64,000 nucleotides of DNA. It comes from RYN-230 sp963782185. GTDB lineage: Bacteria; Actinomycetota; Actinomycetes; Streptosporangiales; Streptosporangiaceae. The notes below the pieces were generated by a model. It saw nothing but the letters and a program-made list of their open reading frames with translations. It was not told the origin of the DNA and ran no database searches. The number at the start of each line of letters is the position of its first letter. Positions within the stretch are counted from its first letter, which is position 1. The stretch covers positions 372,001 through 436,000 of the forward strand of contig CAWAJB010000027.1 in assembly GCA_963782185.1 (NCBI GenBank), given 5' to 3'. This document shows positions 16,550 through 26,199 of this stretch, in pieces. The position numbers and the translations under genes were made by a program.

Positions 16550-17314
16550 ATGGAAGCACCGGGGATGCCACGCCTCATGCAGAGCCTGCTGCTTGCGGCC
16601 GTAATCCTGTTCGCCGGCGGCCTCGTGACCGTAGGCGCGCAGAGTGCTCGCGGCGCAGTCACCGCCTCCTCACCCAGCGCGGACGCATCGGCACCGCCCA
16701 CCGCCCAGCCCTCACCACCACCGACCGCAGCCAGCCCGACGCCGGCACCGAGCACGGCCAGCCCGACGGCCGCGCCGAGCACGGCCTCGACCTCGCCGAG
16801 CCCGACACCGAGCAGTTCGTCCAGCTCAACCAGCGGGTTCAACTTCAACCTCACCTGGTTGTGGGTCGCCCTCGGCGCCGTGGTCCTCCTCGGCATAATC
16901 CTGCTGGCGACCCGGTCTCCCGGGCGCGGCCGCCCCTCTGCCGGGACGGACGGGTGGCATTCGAGAGCCGTCGATGCGTATGCGAAGGGCGCAGCCATCG
17001 ACGGCGCGGTGCGCGCGGCCGAACGGCAGGACCTGTTCACCGAGGCGGCCAGCGTCCGCCTGGCTGACCTCCAGCGCCGCGCGGATGACCTCACCGAGGC
17101 GTTGTTCGCGATGCGTGAGACCGCTCCCACTGAGCACCGCCGCGTTCAGGTGGAAAATGCCATCCTCTCGCTGCGGGCTGTCCGTGAGGCTGTGGACGCC
17201 CGGCGTTCACCAGGAGAAGCCAGCGCACAGCATGCAGGGGTCCTGAGTGCCCGGCTGTCAGCTCTTGAGTCGTCTCTCAACGCACTGCGGGTTCCAGACG
17301 ATCCTCTGGTGTGA
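16550..17314 (+). CDS. Membrane-anchored protein with Ser/Thr/Pro-rich linker
   Basis: I place the start at the ATG at 16550, after a CAGGAT sequence; 16487 and 16565 are alternatives. The 254-residue protein has an N-terminal signal or membrane helix (LLLAAVILFAGGLVTVGA), an extracytoplasmic linker of about 60 residues almost entirely Ser, Thr, Ala and Pro, a second helix (WLWVALGAVVLLGIILLA), and a cytoplasmic alpha-helical domain rich in Arg, Glu and Ala. The C-terminal domain resembles the helical bundles of DUF4129-type or sensor-associated proteins but is unassigned. It converges on the large LAL regulator, 43 bp away. Confidence 0.7.
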   Translation: MEAPGMPRLMQSLLLAAVILFAGGLVTVGAQSARGAVTASSPSADASAPPTAQPSPPPTAASPTPAPSTASPTAAPSTASTSPSPTPSSSSSSTSGFNFNLTWLWVALGAVVLLGIILLATRSPGRGRPSAGTDGWHSRAVDAYAKGAAIDGAVRAAERQDLFTEAASVRLADLQRRADDLTEALFAMRETAPTEHRRVQVENAILSLRAVREAVDARRSPGEASAQHAGVLSARLSALESSLNALRVPDDPLV

Positions 17315-17356
17315 GCACCCTGCCCGGCCCGCGCTGCGCCTGCCCTCCGGCGCGCG

Positions 17357-20119
17357 CTAAGGAATCAGCCCAAGCTCGCGGGCCCGGGCGACGGCTTCGG
17401 TGCGGTTAGCCGCGCCGAGCTTGCCCAGCAGGTGGCCGACATGCTTCTTGACGGTGTCCAGGGTGACCACGAGCTCGCGCGCGATGGCCTGGTTCGGCTG
17501 GCCCATGGCCAGCATCCTCAGGACCTCGAGCTCGCGGCTGGTCAGCGAGTCCAGCATGCCGGGCACCCGAGGCGGACGGTCGTGACCCCGGTCAGTGGGG
17601 GCGGCCCCGCCGTCAAAGGCACGCTGAAGCCGGGCCAGGCAGCCGAGCGGGACTTCCGCGGCGGCCCGGCTAGCCCGCTGGGCCGCGATGAGCCGGCCGA
17701 GCAGAGCGGCCATCGGCCGCCCTTCGTCGAGGAAGATCCGCAGGTAACCCCGCGGGCAAGCCAGCGTGAGCGCCTCGGCCAGGGAGGTCACGGCCGTCGC
17801 CTGCTGGCCGCTGGCGGCCAGCGCCAGTGCCCGGAGCGCGCCGATCTCGGCGATGCTGCCGGTGCGATCCTGGGCGGCGGCCGCCGCCCCCAGCCGGTCA
17901 AGCAGCGCAAGGGCCAGATCGGGCCGATCCTGGGCCAGGAGCACCCGGGCCAGCAGCAGGTGCCCGGCTTCGCGCGGGTAGGCCGGCTCGTCGTCCGCAC
18001 TCAGGCCGCACCCTTCAGCCCAGTGCGCGGCTCCGCTCAGGTCGCCCTGAGCCAGCAGGAGCCGCGCCCGCTGCGCCGGGACCTGGTTGAGCAGCCCGGG
18101 CGGCACGGGCGAGGCGTGGCCGGCCTCCTCGATGGCCGCCAGGGCACCGGTCCGGTCTCCGGCGGCCTGGCGGATCCACGCCAGCGTCACCAGCCCGGCC
18201 GCCAGCGGCGGGGTGTAGACGAACTGGCGGCAGAGCGCGACGCCCTCGGTGACGTAGCCCAGCGCCAGGTCGAGTTCGTTGCGCTGGTAGGCCACCTCGG
18301 CCAGGCCCACATACGCAGGACCTGAGGCGGGCAGCGGCGCGCCGCCGGGCCCGGCGGCGGCCTCCAGCGCCTGCTCGCTGGTCAGTACCGCTGCGTCCGG
18401 GCGGCCCCGGGCCCGCTGGACCTGGCCGAGCTGATAGCTGCCCCACGCGGCCACGGTGGCCTGCCCGGCGGCCCGCCACCCGGCGATGCTGGCGGAGAAG
18501 GCCCGCTCGGCGTCGGTGAGACGGCCACGGAGCCATTCGGCCACGGCGAGGAATCCCCGCGCGGTAGAGCTCAGCAGCCACTCATCCTCGCCACTGCAGG
18601 CCAGAACCTGCCCGGCGAACTCCGCCGTGCCCTCGGCGTCACCGCGCAGCTGGGCGAGGTAACTGCGCTCGAGCGCCACCTGCCCCGGGACATTCACCAG
18701 CATGCTGGCTGACCGGCCGACCGTCGGCTCGAAAGGCTCCTCATCGGTGTCGCCGCACACCCGTTCGGCCGCATCGGCTGAGCGCTCCACCTCAGCGACG
18801 TGGCCGCTGGCCGCGGCCATCTGGGCCTGCGCCAGCAGCAACCGGGGACGGGACCGCACCAGGTCACCGGGGAGCGCTGACAGCCAGCGCCGGATCGTCT
18901 CGGCTTCGCCGCGCAGATAGTAGAACTCGTCGAAGTACTGCTCGATCAGCCGCGCCGCCCAGGCCATGTCCCCGGCCGCCACCGCGTGCCGGATCGCGTC
19001 ATCAGCCAGCCGGTGCTGCTCGTACCAGCCCGACGCATTGCGGTGCAGCTGCACCACCCGGCCTGGCTGTTCCTTCTCCAGGCGGGCCCGCAGCAGGTCG
19101 GCGAACAGGTGGTGATAGCGCCACCAGCCGCGGACCTCATCCAGTGGCACCAGGAACAAGCCCGCCCGCTCCACCTGCTCCAGCAGCGCCTGGCTGCCGG
19201 ACCGGCCGGTCACCGCGTTACACAGCGGCCCGCTGAGCCGCTCAAGGACCGAGGTCTCGAGCAGGAACACGCGCGTCTGCCCGTCCTGCCGCTCCAGCAC
19301 CTCCTCGGCCAGGAAATCCAGCACGTAACGATTGCTCCCGGTGAAGGCGGCCACGAACCCGGTCACATCGTCCTGGCCGCGCAGCGACAGCGCGGCCAGC
19401 TGCAGCCCGGCCGCCCACCCCTCGGTCCGGGCCGCCAGCGCCGCCATGAGTTCCTCGGGCAGGGCGGAGCCGGCGGCCTCCTGGCGGAGCAGCGCAGCCG
19501 TCTCGGCGCCGGAGAACCGCAGATCGGCAGCACGCAGCTCCGCCAGCTGGCCGCGGGCGCGCAGCCGCGCCAGCCGCAGCGGGGGGTCGCTCCGGCTGGC
19601 CAGCACGATGCATATCCCGGCTGGCCGGTGTTCCAGCAGGAACCCGACCGACTCGTGCACCAGCGGCGAGGTGATGACGTGGTAGTCGTCCAGGATCAGC
19701 ACCACCTGCTCATCACCCGGCCGGGCGGTCATCTCGTTGATCAGCGCCGCCAGGACGGGCTCGAACGAGGACGGTGCCGGCGGCCCGAGCAGCGGGCCGA
19801 TCCGCTGGCTCATCTCCAGGCCCCCCCGGTCCAGCGCGGCCACCGCATGCCGCCAGAACCGGGCCGGGTCGTTATCAGCCGCGTCCAGTGACAGCCAGGC
19901 GGCTGGCCGCTGGCCGCTGGCGACCCAGTCGGCGAGCAGGACTGTCTTGCCGTATCCCGCCGGGGCGCAGACCAGGATCATTCCCTGCGCCAGCCCTTCG
20001 TAGAGCCGTCCAGCCAGCCGCGGCCGGAGCACCAGCCCCGCCCGCAGCACGGGTACATGAAGCTTGGTGGCGAGGAGCGCGTCCCGCTCGGGCCGGGCCG
20101 CCGGGAGCGGGTCAGCCAT
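17357..20119 (-). CDS. LuxR family transcriptional regulator of the LAL (MalT-like) type
   Basis: This 920-residue protein has the three-part MalT/LAL layout. An N-terminal STAND ATPase carries the P-loop CAPAGYGKTVLLADW (Walker A near residues 52-59) and the Walker B-like VVLILDDYHVI. A long middle region of helical repeats (TPR-like) spans about residues 380-800. A C-terminal LuxR helix-turn-helix starts at LTSRELEVLRMLAMGQPN and ends near residue 915. Such proteins activate transcription when an inducer frees the ATPase. Length is normal. A shortened homologue lies at 44,726. It is divergent from the NDH-2 remnant and ABC operon, a possible target. Confidence 0.92.
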   Translation of the reverse strand: MADPLPAARPERDALLATKLHVPVLRAGLVLRPRLAGRLYEGLAQGMILVCAPAGYGKTVLLADWVASGQRPAAWLSLDAADNDPARFWRHAVAALDRGGLEMSQRIGPLLGPPAPSSFEPVLAALINEMTARPGDEQVVLILDDYHVITSPLVHESVGFLLEHRPAGICIVLASRSDPPLRLARLRARGQLAELRAADLRFSGAETAALLRQEAAGSALPEELMAALAARTEGWAAGLQLAALSLRGQDDVTGFVAAFTGSNRYVLDFLAEEVLERQDGQTRVFLLETSVLERLSGPLCNAVTGRSGSQALLEQVERAGLFLVPLDEVRGWWRYHHLFADLLRARLEKEQPGRVVQLHRNASGWYEQHRLADDAIRHAVAAGDMAWAARLIEQYFDEFYYLRGEAETIRRWLSALPGDLVRSRPRLLLAQAQMAAASGHVAEVERSADAAERVCGDTDEEPFEPTVGRSASMLVNVPGQVALERSYLAQLRGDAEGTAEFAGQVLACSGEDEWLLSSTARGFLAVAEWLRGRLTDAERAFSASIAGWRAAGQATVAAWGSYQLGQVQRARGRPDAAVLTSEQALEAAAGPGGAPLPASGPAYVGLAEVAYQRNELDLALGYVTEGVALCRQFVYTPPLAAGLVTLAWIRQAAGDRTGALAAIEEAGHASPVPPGLLNQVPAQRARLLLAQGDLSGAAHWAEGCGLSADDEPAYPREAGHLLLARVLLAQDRPDLALALLDRLGAAAAAQDRTGSIAEIGALRALALAASGQQATAVTSLAEALTLACPRGYLRIFLDEGRPMAALLGRLIAAQRASRAAAEVPLGCLARLQRAFDGGAAPTDRGHDRPPRVPGMLDSLTSRELEVLRMLAMGQPNQAIARELVVTLDTVKKHVGHLLGKLGAANRTEAVARARELGLIP

Positions 20120-20347
20120 CGTTAATCTGCACCCCCTCGCGCCTCCGGTCGCAGCTGATCAGTTTTCCACTTCCCGTGATCTTCAGCCGCAAACGACCCC
20201 GGCGGGCAGGCACCTCGGTGCCTGGTCCCGCCGCAGAAGATTCCACCCTGACGGCACCTTCGGGTGACGTCACGCCCGTCTCCCGCTCCATAACGTGCAC
20301 ATCAATGTCGGCCCGCGCCGATCCGGAACGCAAGGGAGAACCGGCCG

Positions 20348-20749
20348 ATGACGCACACCACGGACGCCCCGCCCCGGCGGGTGATCATCGTCGGGGCCGG
20401 CTTCGCCGGGATTCACGCCGCCCGGCGGCTGGCCCGGCTGGCCGGCCACCAGGTCGAGGTGACGTTGATCAATCCCACCGATTACTTCCTGTACCTGCCG
20501 CTGCTGCCCGAGGTGACGGCGGGGGTCCTGGATCCGCGCCGGGTAGCCGCGTCGCTGGTGACCCGCGGCTATCACCTGCTGTCCCTGCCGGCTAACCGTG
20601 TGCGGGTGGCCAGCGACTGGGTCCTTGACGCCGTACTGCCCCGCCAGTCAGTGCAGTTCGGGCTGGTGCGAGGCAGTGCCGTGCCGCTCAGCCCGGCTGA
20701 GCCGGGCGCGCCCCGCGACTTCGCCGCCGTATCGGGCGGTGCGCCATGA
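20348..20749 (+). pseudogene. Type II NADH dehydrogenase gene with large internal deletion
   Basis: The frame is open for 133 codons. Residues 1-75 are the N-terminus of an NDH-2/NAD(P)-FAD oxidoreductase, with VIIVGAGFAGIHAARRLARL and INPTDYFLYLPLLPEV. The next residues jump to RGYHLLSLPANRVRVASDW then VLDAVLPRQSVQFGLVR, which is the C-terminal end of the same family. About 300 residues, including the NADH-binding domain, are missing. The frame was kept, and the stop still overlaps the ATG of the ABC ATPase gene. I infer an in-frame deletion that leaves an inactive product but preserves translational coupling. Confidence 0.78.
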
Positions 20750-21555
20750 CCCCGGCCAGCTCCCCGGCCCGGCTGGCCGGGGCCAGCCCGGTCACCGGGA
20801 TCGCCGGGCTGGCCATCCGCGGCATGAGCAAGTCCTTCGGCCCGAACCTGGCGGTCCGCGACGTGGAGCTGGAGGTCGAACCAGGGGCGTTCCTCGGCCT
20901 GGTCGGGCCGAACGGCGCCGGCAAGACCACGCTGCTGTCCATGGCCGTGGGGCTGCTGCGACCCGACCAGGGCAACGCCTGGGTGGCCGGGAATCCCGTC
21001 TGGCCGGCGGCCCGGGCCGGCCGGGCCAAGCAGCTGCTGGGCGTGCTGCCCGACGGCCTGGCCCTGCCGCGCCAGCTGACCGGGCGGGAGCTGCTCACCT
21101 ACCTCGGCCTGCTGCGCTCGATGCCGGCCGCGGTGGTCGCCGCCCGCGTCGATGAGCTGATGAGCGTGCTCGACCTCGAGCCCGCCGAAGCCACGCTGAT
21201 CGGTGACTACTCCACCGGGATGCGCAAGAAGATCGGCCTGGCCGCCGCCTTGCTGCACGGCCCGCGCCTGCTGGTCCTGGACGAGCCGTTCGAAGCGGTC
21301 GACCCGGTTTCGGCCGCGGTCGTGCGCGCCATCCTCGGCGGTTTCACCGCGGCGGGCGGCACCGTGCTGATGAGCAGCCACGTCATGGCCCTCGTCGAGC
21401 AGCTTTGTGATCATGTCGCGGTACTCGATCACGGCCAGGTCCGGCGGGCAGGGACGCTCGCCCAGGTTCGCGCCGGGCACAGCCTGGAAGAAGCGTTCGC
21501 GGAGATCATCGGCGCCCGGCCGCCGGCGAGGGGGCTGTCGTGGTTCGGGTCCTGA
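20746..21555 (+). CDS. ABC transporter ATP-binding protein
   Basis: The 269-residue ATPase has Walker A GPNGAGKTTLL (residues 54-64), signature YSTGMRKKIGLAA (a variant of LSGGQ), Walker B LLVLDEPFEAVDP, and the switch histidine in LMSSHVMALVEQL. The ATG at 20746 overlaps the stop of the NDH-2 remnant. The next gene, a multi-spanning permease, overlaps its 3' end by 16 bp, so the two form an ABC-2-like exporter. Substrate is unknown. Confidence 0.92.
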   Translation: MTPASSPARLAGASPVTGIAGLAIRGMSKSFGPNLAVRDVELEVEPGAFLGLVGPNGAGKTTLLSMAVGLLRPDQGNAWVAGNPVWPAARAGRAKQLLGVLPDGLALPRQLTGRELLTYLGLLRSMPAAVVAARVDELMSVLDLEPAEATLIGDYSTGMRKKIGLAAALLHGPRLLVLDEPFEAVDPVSAAVVRAILGGFTAAGGTVLMSSHVMALVEQLCDHVAVLDHGQVRRAGTLAQVRAGHSLEEAFAEIIGARPPARGLSWFGS

Positions 21556-23051
21556 TCGGATTGCGCCGCGCCGTCGCCCGGCATCAGCTGTCCCAGGCCT
21601 CCACGGCGGCCCTGGTCGTGACGTCACTGCTGGTCCTGGTCGCGGCGGTCGCGACCCTGCTGACGGGATGGGTGAGCTACGCACGCGAGGCGACGGCTAC
21701 CGATGTCCTGGCCCTGGTGTCGCTGCTGTGGATCGGCGGCCGGATCGCCCAGAGCGCGCTGTCCGGTGAGCCGTTCCTGCGCCCGGAAATATTCAGCCTG
21801 CTGCCGCTGCCGCGCCGCCGGCTCGGCTGGTCGCTGATGCTGGTCGGACTGCTCGATCCCGCGAACGCGCTGGCGGCCATCGCGCTGGGCGCGGTGCTGG
21901 CGCACGGGATACGGCTGGGACCGGCCGCCGCCGTGACCGCGGTATCCGCCGTCGCGCTCACCGTCGCCACGGGCAGCGCGGCGGCGACGGTGGCGGGCGG
22001 GATGCTCGGGCCGGGATCACGGCGGGGCCGCGACACCGGCACCGTGGTCACGGCCGTCGCGATCAGCCTGCTGGCCATGGCCGGGACCTTGCTCCCGGCG
22101 CTGGCCTCGGCGCTGCGGCACCAGTCGGTGCCCTGGCTATCCGCCCTGCTGCGCCTGCTGCCGACCGGCTGGGGACCGGCCGCCGTGGCGGCCGCCGCGC
22201 GGGGTGACCTGGCCGGCGCGCTGGTCCCGCTCCTCGGGCTGGTCCTGGTGACCGTGCTCGCGGGCGAGCTGCTGTGGCCCGCCGTACTCGGCCGGCGGAT
22301 GGAAGGCGCGCGGCCGGCCCGGCATGGACGGGCCCGGCGGACGCGGCGTCTGGCCGGGCTGGGCACCTCGGCGACCGGCGCGGTAGCCGCCAAGGAACTG
22401 CGCCTGTGGCTGCGTGATCCGGTCCGGCTGTCGTGCCTGGTGATCGCGCTCCTCGTCGGGGCAGGCACGGGAGTGCTCCCCCGCGTCACCGCCGGGACCG
22501 GGCTGCTGCTGCCGTTCGCAGGCACCATCGCCGTGGTCATCGCCGCGGCGTGCGCCTGCAACCTGTACGGCAACGACGGCAGCAGCGTGTGGCTGACCGT
22601 GATGACGCCAGGTTCGGCGCGGGCCGACATCCGCGGCCGCCAGGTCGGCTGGCTGGTCGTGGTGGGCCCGTACGCGGTCGCCTCCACCGTGGTCTCGACC
22701 GCACTCAGCGGCCAGCCACGAGCCTGGCCCTGGGCGCTCGGACTGCTGGCCGCGATTCTGGGTGGCGGCACCGGGCTGCTGGCGATCGGCTCGCTGGTCT
22801 GCGTCCAGCCCCTCGACGCGGCGGGAAACCCCACCCCCGCCTGGTCACTGAAGGTCCACGTCGCGCTGGCCGTGGTGCCGCTCACCGCGCTGCCCACCGC
22901 GGCGGTCCTCGTGGCGGGCGGGGGCTGGCTGGCCCTGCCGGCCGGCGTCCTGACCGGCGCGGCGCTCGCGGTCTGGCTCGGCCGTCTCGCCGTGACCCGG
23001 CTGGCCGACCGCCAGGTCTCCATCCTGCACGCGCTCGCCGGAGCGGCGTGA
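21540..23051 (+). CDS. ABC transporter permease, multi-spanning
   Basis: The 503-residue protein starts at a GTG that overlaps the ATPase gene by 16 bp. It has around ten or more hydrophobic helices, many rich in Ala, Leu and Val, and no enzymatic motif. Cytoplasmic loops contain positive patches such as RMEGARPARHGRARRTRR. It is the natural membrane partner of the ATPase just upstream. The downstream MMPL gene begins 38 bp later in the same direction and may be in the same transcript. Confidence 0.85.
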   Translation: MVRVLIGLRRAVARHQLSQASTAALVVTSLLVLVAAVATLLTGWVSYAREATATDVLALVSLLWIGGRIAQSALSGEPFLRPEIFSLLPLPRRRLGWSLMLVGLLDPANALAAIALGAVLAHGIRLGPAAAVTAVSAVALTVATGSAAATVAGGMLGPGSRRGRDTGTVVTAVAISLLAMAGTLLPALASALRHQSVPWLSALLRLLPTGWGPAAVAAAARGDLAGALVPLLGLVLVTVLAGELLWPAVLGRRMEGARPARHGRARRTRRLAGLGTSATGAVAAKELRLWLRDPVRLSCLVIALLVGAGTGVLPRVTAGTGLLLPFAGTIAVVIAAACACNLYGNDGSSVWLTVMTPGSARADIRGRQVGWLVVVGPYAVASTVVSTALSGQPRAWPWALGLLAAILGGGTGLLAIGSLVCVQPLDAAGNPTPAWSLKVHVALAVVPLTALPTAAVLVAGGGWLALPAGVLTGAALAVWLGRLAVTRLADRQVSILHALAGAA

Positions 23052-23089
23052 CCACCCGGCCACGAGCTGGATACCCGAGAGGAAACGCA

Positions 23090-25408
23090 ATGGTGAGTAA
23101 CAGATACGCCTCGAACGACACCGGGGTTCGCCGTGCGGCCGGCGGCGAAGCCGGGGCGGGCCACGCAGGCCAGGGCCCGTTCGCTGGGCTCGGACGTGCT
23201 GTGGTGCGTCATCCGTGGCGGGTGATAGCGCTGTGGATCGTGGCCGCGGTCGCGGTGATCGCCACGTCGCCCGGCCTGCCGACGACCACGAACGAGAGCA
23301 GTTTCCTGCCGAAGAGTTATGAGTCGATCCGGGCCGCGAACCTGCAGGACAAGGCGTTCCCCCAGGCCGGCCATGTGACCAGTGCCGCGGCCATCATCGT
23401 GTTCGCCCGGGCCGGCGGTGGACGCCTGACCAGCACTGATTCGGCGAGGATCGCCACGATCGCCAAGTCGCTCACGCACAGGGACATCCGCAATATCGTC
23501 GGCGTCACGGCCGGCCCCCCGTCGCCGAACCGCCTGGTGCAGACGGCGCTGGTGGCCATGCCCAATAGCGTGGTCAACGGCACAGGGACAGCCTCCGCTG
23601 ACGCGGTCAAGGCGTTGCGCTCCGACATCAGGCCGCTGGTGGCCGGGACGGGGCTGACCGAGGGCGTGACCGGGACGGCGGCCCAGCAGCTCGACAGCCA
23701 GCAATCCAGCAAGCGGGCCGAGCAGATCGTGTTGCTCGCCACCCTGGGCCTCATCCTGGTCTTGCTGCTGGTGATCTTCCGCAGCCCGATCATCGCGCTG
23801 CTGCCGCTGATCGTGATCGCGCTTGTCTCCCAGGTGGCGACCGGCCTCATCAGCGACGCCAACCAGGCGCTGCACCTCAATGCCGACAGTTCGGTGTCCA
23901 CGATCCTCATCGTCGTGCTGTTCGGCATCGGCACCGACTACATCCTGTTCCTGATGTTCCGTTACCGGGAACAGCTGCGCAGCGGTGCGGACTCCGGGCA
24001 GGCGATGGCCAGCGCGGTCGCGAGGGTCGGCGAGGTCATCTCCTCAGCGGCCGGGGTGGTCATCGTCGCGTTCCTGGCGCTGTTGCTGTCCACGCTGAGC
24101 GTGCTGCGCTCGCTCGGCCCGACGCTGGCGATCGCCGTCGCTGTCACGCTGATCGCCGGGCTGACGCTGGTTCCCGCGGTCGTTTCGCTGCTCGGCCCGC
24201 GCGTCTTCTGGCCATCGAAGTCGTGGCGGCGGGAGCCGGAGGCGGTGCGGTTCGCGGCCATCGGCCACGCACTCGGGCGCCGTCCCGCGGTCTTCGCCGC
24301 CGTCTCCGGGCTGTTCCTGATCGCCCTGGCCATCGGGGCCTTCAGTTACAAGCCGACGTTCGACCTGTCCTCGGCGGGCATCCCGGCCACCGCCGAGTCA
24401 CAGACGGCGCTGAAGACCCTGGAAAGAGGGCTGCCACCCGGCGCGACCGACCCGGCCGTCGTGCTCTTGCACAGCTCATCAGGCCAGCCGCTGGCCGCGC
24501 CGGAACTCGGCGCGTACGAGGCGAGGCTCAAGACCCTGCCCGGCGTCGGCTCGGTCGCGCCGCCGACCGTGAGCTCCGGCCGGGCCACCGCGGCCTACAC
24601 GGTCACGATGTCCTACAACCCGCAGTCCACCGCCGCGGTGACCGTGATGAAGACGAGGCTGAGGCCCGGCGCCCACGCGGCCGCCCCAGCAGGCACATAC
24701 GCGCTGGTCGGCGGCACGACCGCGGTATTCGCTGACATCCAGCGGGCGGTCAACCACGACTACGCGGTGGTCTTCCCGGTCGCCGCGATCATCATCTTGG
24801 TCATCCTCGCGCTGCTGCTGCGCAGCCTGGTGGCGCCCTGGTACCTGATGGCCTCGGTCGGCCTCGGGTTCGGCGCCACCCTGGGCGCCAGCGTGCTGGT
24901 GTTCCAGGGACTCGGCGGCCAGCCCGGGCTGGTGTTCCTGCTGCCGGTGTACATGTACCTGTTCGTCGTCGCGCTGGGCACCGACTACAACATTCTCATG
25001 ATCGCCCGGCTTCGCGAGCAGGCGAGGGACGGCATGCCGCCGCGGCAGGCCGCCGCGATCGCATTCCGGCATGCCGGGCCGGCCATCGGCGCGGCCGGGC
25101 TGATCCTGGCCGGCACATTCGCCTCACTGACCCTGGCCGGGAACACGATCTTGTCTCAGCTGGGCTTCGCCGTGTCCTGCGGGATCGCGCTCGCCGCGTT
25201 CGTGATGGCCATGTTCTTCTCTCCCAGCCTGACCGCGCTCATCGGGCGCCGCGCCTGGTGGCCAGGCCAGGCGGGGCGGCATGAGCGCACCGGGGAGGCC
25301 GGGGTCAGCCCTCGTGGCCAGGCAGACGATGGAGAATCTCCTGCAGCATCTGACCGTGCCCATCCAGGATCTGGCGGATGGCACGGGTTTCTTCGTGCAC
25401 GACGCTGA
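23090..25408 (+). CDS. MMPL family transporter
   Basis: The 772-residue RND-superfamily protein has two repeats of five or six membrane helices, each with the conserved acidic Gly-x-x-x-Asp-Tyr motif (VVLFGIGTDYILFLMFRYRE and VVALGTDYNILMIARLREQ), plus extracytoplasmic loops after helices 1 and 7. MMPL proteins export lipids, siderophores or drugs. The ATG at 23090 follows GAGAGGAAACGC. The last 35 residues overlap a real antisense gene (25305-25505) and lack family character, so the true C-terminus may once have been nearer 25,300. It is probably cotranscribed with the ABC genes. Confidence 0.9.
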   Translation: MVSNRYASNDTGVRRAAGGEAGAGHAGQGPFAGLGRAVVRHPWRVIALWIVAAVAVIATSPGLPTTTNESSFLPKSYESIRAANLQDKAFPQAGHVTSAAAIIVFARAGGGRLTSTDSARIATIAKSLTHRDIRNIVGVTAGPPSPNRLVQTALVAMPNSVVNGTGTASADAVKALRSDIRPLVAGTGLTEGVTGTAAQQLDSQQSSKRAEQIVLLATLGLILVLLLVIFRSPIIALLPLIVIALVSQVATGLISDANQALHLNADSSVSTILIVVLFGIGTDYILFLMFRYREQLRSGADSGQAMASAVARVGEVISSAAGVVIVAFLALLLSTLSVLRSLGPTLAIAVAVTLIAGLTLVPAVVSLLGPRVFWPSKSWRREPEAVRFAAIGHALGRRPAVFAAVSGLFLIALAIGAFSYKPTFDLSSAGIPATAESQTALKTLERGLPPGATDPAVVLLHSSSGQPLAAPELGAYEARLKTLPGVGSVAPPTVSSGRATAAYTVTMSYNPQSTAAVTVMKTRLRPGAHAAAPAGTYALVGGTTAVFADIQRAVNHDYAVVFPVAAIIILVILALLLRSLVAPWYLMASVGLGFGATLGASVLVFQGLGGQPGLVFLLPVYMYLFVVALGTDYNILMIARLREQARDGMPPRQAAAIAFRHAGPAIGAAGLILAGTFASLTLAGNTILSQLGFAVSCGIALAAFVMAMFFSPSLTALIGRRAWWPGQAGRHERTGEAGVSPRGQADDGESPAASDRAHPGSGGWHGFLRARR

Positions 25409-25505
25409 GCAAGTAGGCCACGGCGTCGATCTTCGCTGGGAGCGCGTGCTCGACCTGCTCTTCTAGCTGCTCGACGCGGCACTCCAGTTCCTCGAGGGTG
25501 ACCAT
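25305..25505 (-). CDS. Small coiled-coil protein (66 residues)
   Basis: A compact, highly charged frame begins with ATG after AGGGTAGGG and contains LEELECRVEQLEEQVEHAL followed by a heptad-like HEETRAIRQILDGHGQMLQE. Leu/Ile spacing every three to four residues supports a coiled coil. I do not recognise a named family. It lies antisense to the 3' end of the MMPL gene, overlapping it by 104 bp. Confidence 0.68.
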   Translation of the reverse strand: MVTLEELECRVEQLEEQVEHALPAKIDAVAYLLSVVHEETRAIRQILDGHGQMLQEILHRLPGHEG

Positions 25506-25598
25506 GGCCCTACCCTAGTAGCCTTTCCCGATTTCCCGGTCAGCGGTGGTCTTCGCGCAGAGGTTGTTCGGATCTGTATTGCCTTCTACGCTGAGGGA

Positions 25599-26199
25599 AT
25601 GCGGGGGTGGAGCGTTGCGCTGCTGGTGACGGCCGTGGTTTCAGCTGTCGTGACTCTCGCAGTAGCGCTGCTTCCGCAACTGCATTTCGCTTACTGGCAG
25701 CCGTTGTTGCACGCGGCCCTGGAGACCGCGGCCTCGCTTATCGCGCTTCTCGCGGGCTTCCTGTTCTTTGGCAGGCTCCGGCGGGCCCGGTGGCTGAACG
25801 AGCTGCTGCTGGCGTGCGCGCTTGCGCTGCTCGCCCTGCTGAACTTGTTCGCGCTGACCGTGCCGGCGGTGGCACCACTGGTTTCATGTCGCCCTGGACC
25901 TCGACCTCGTTCCCGGTGTCCGGCTCTCGGCCGCACGGGCAGAAGCCCTGGTGTGGATCGCCTGCGAAGCGGTCACCAACGCCGCGCGGCACAGCGGTTG
26001 CGGCCGGGTACTCCTCACCGTGGAACGCGATGGGTCACGGGTACGGCTGTGGGTCAGCGACAAAGGGTGCGGTTTCGACACCGCGGCCGGGGGCGGTTTC
26101 GGGCTGGTCTCCATGCGTGAGCGTGCCCATTCGGTCGGCGGCGAGTTGTGCATCTCCTCGGCGCCCGGCCGGGGCAGCGATGCGGAGCTGACCCTATGA
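25599..26199 (+). pseudogene. Sensor histidine kinase gene with internal deletion and frame change
   Basis: From the ATG at 25599 the frame encodes about 95 residues with three membrane helices (LLVTAVVSAVVTLAVALL, LIALLAGFLFFG, ALALLALLNLFALTV). Near 25,885 the reading frame changes and the sequence continues as ALDLDLVPGVRLSAARAEAL, ACEAVTNAARHSGCG (N-box) and GGFGLVSMRERA (G-box), the HATPase of a NarL-type kinase. The HisKA_3 dimerisation domain with the phosphorylated histidine is missing. The stop overlaps the ATG of the response regulator (ATGA). I infer an out-of-frame deletion that destroyed the kinase and left the regulator intact. Confidence 0.78.

Noticed and set aside
16644..16898. 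Pro/His-rich alternative frame over the Ser/Thr linker
   Set aside because: Low-complexity by-product of the repeated linker codons in another frame.
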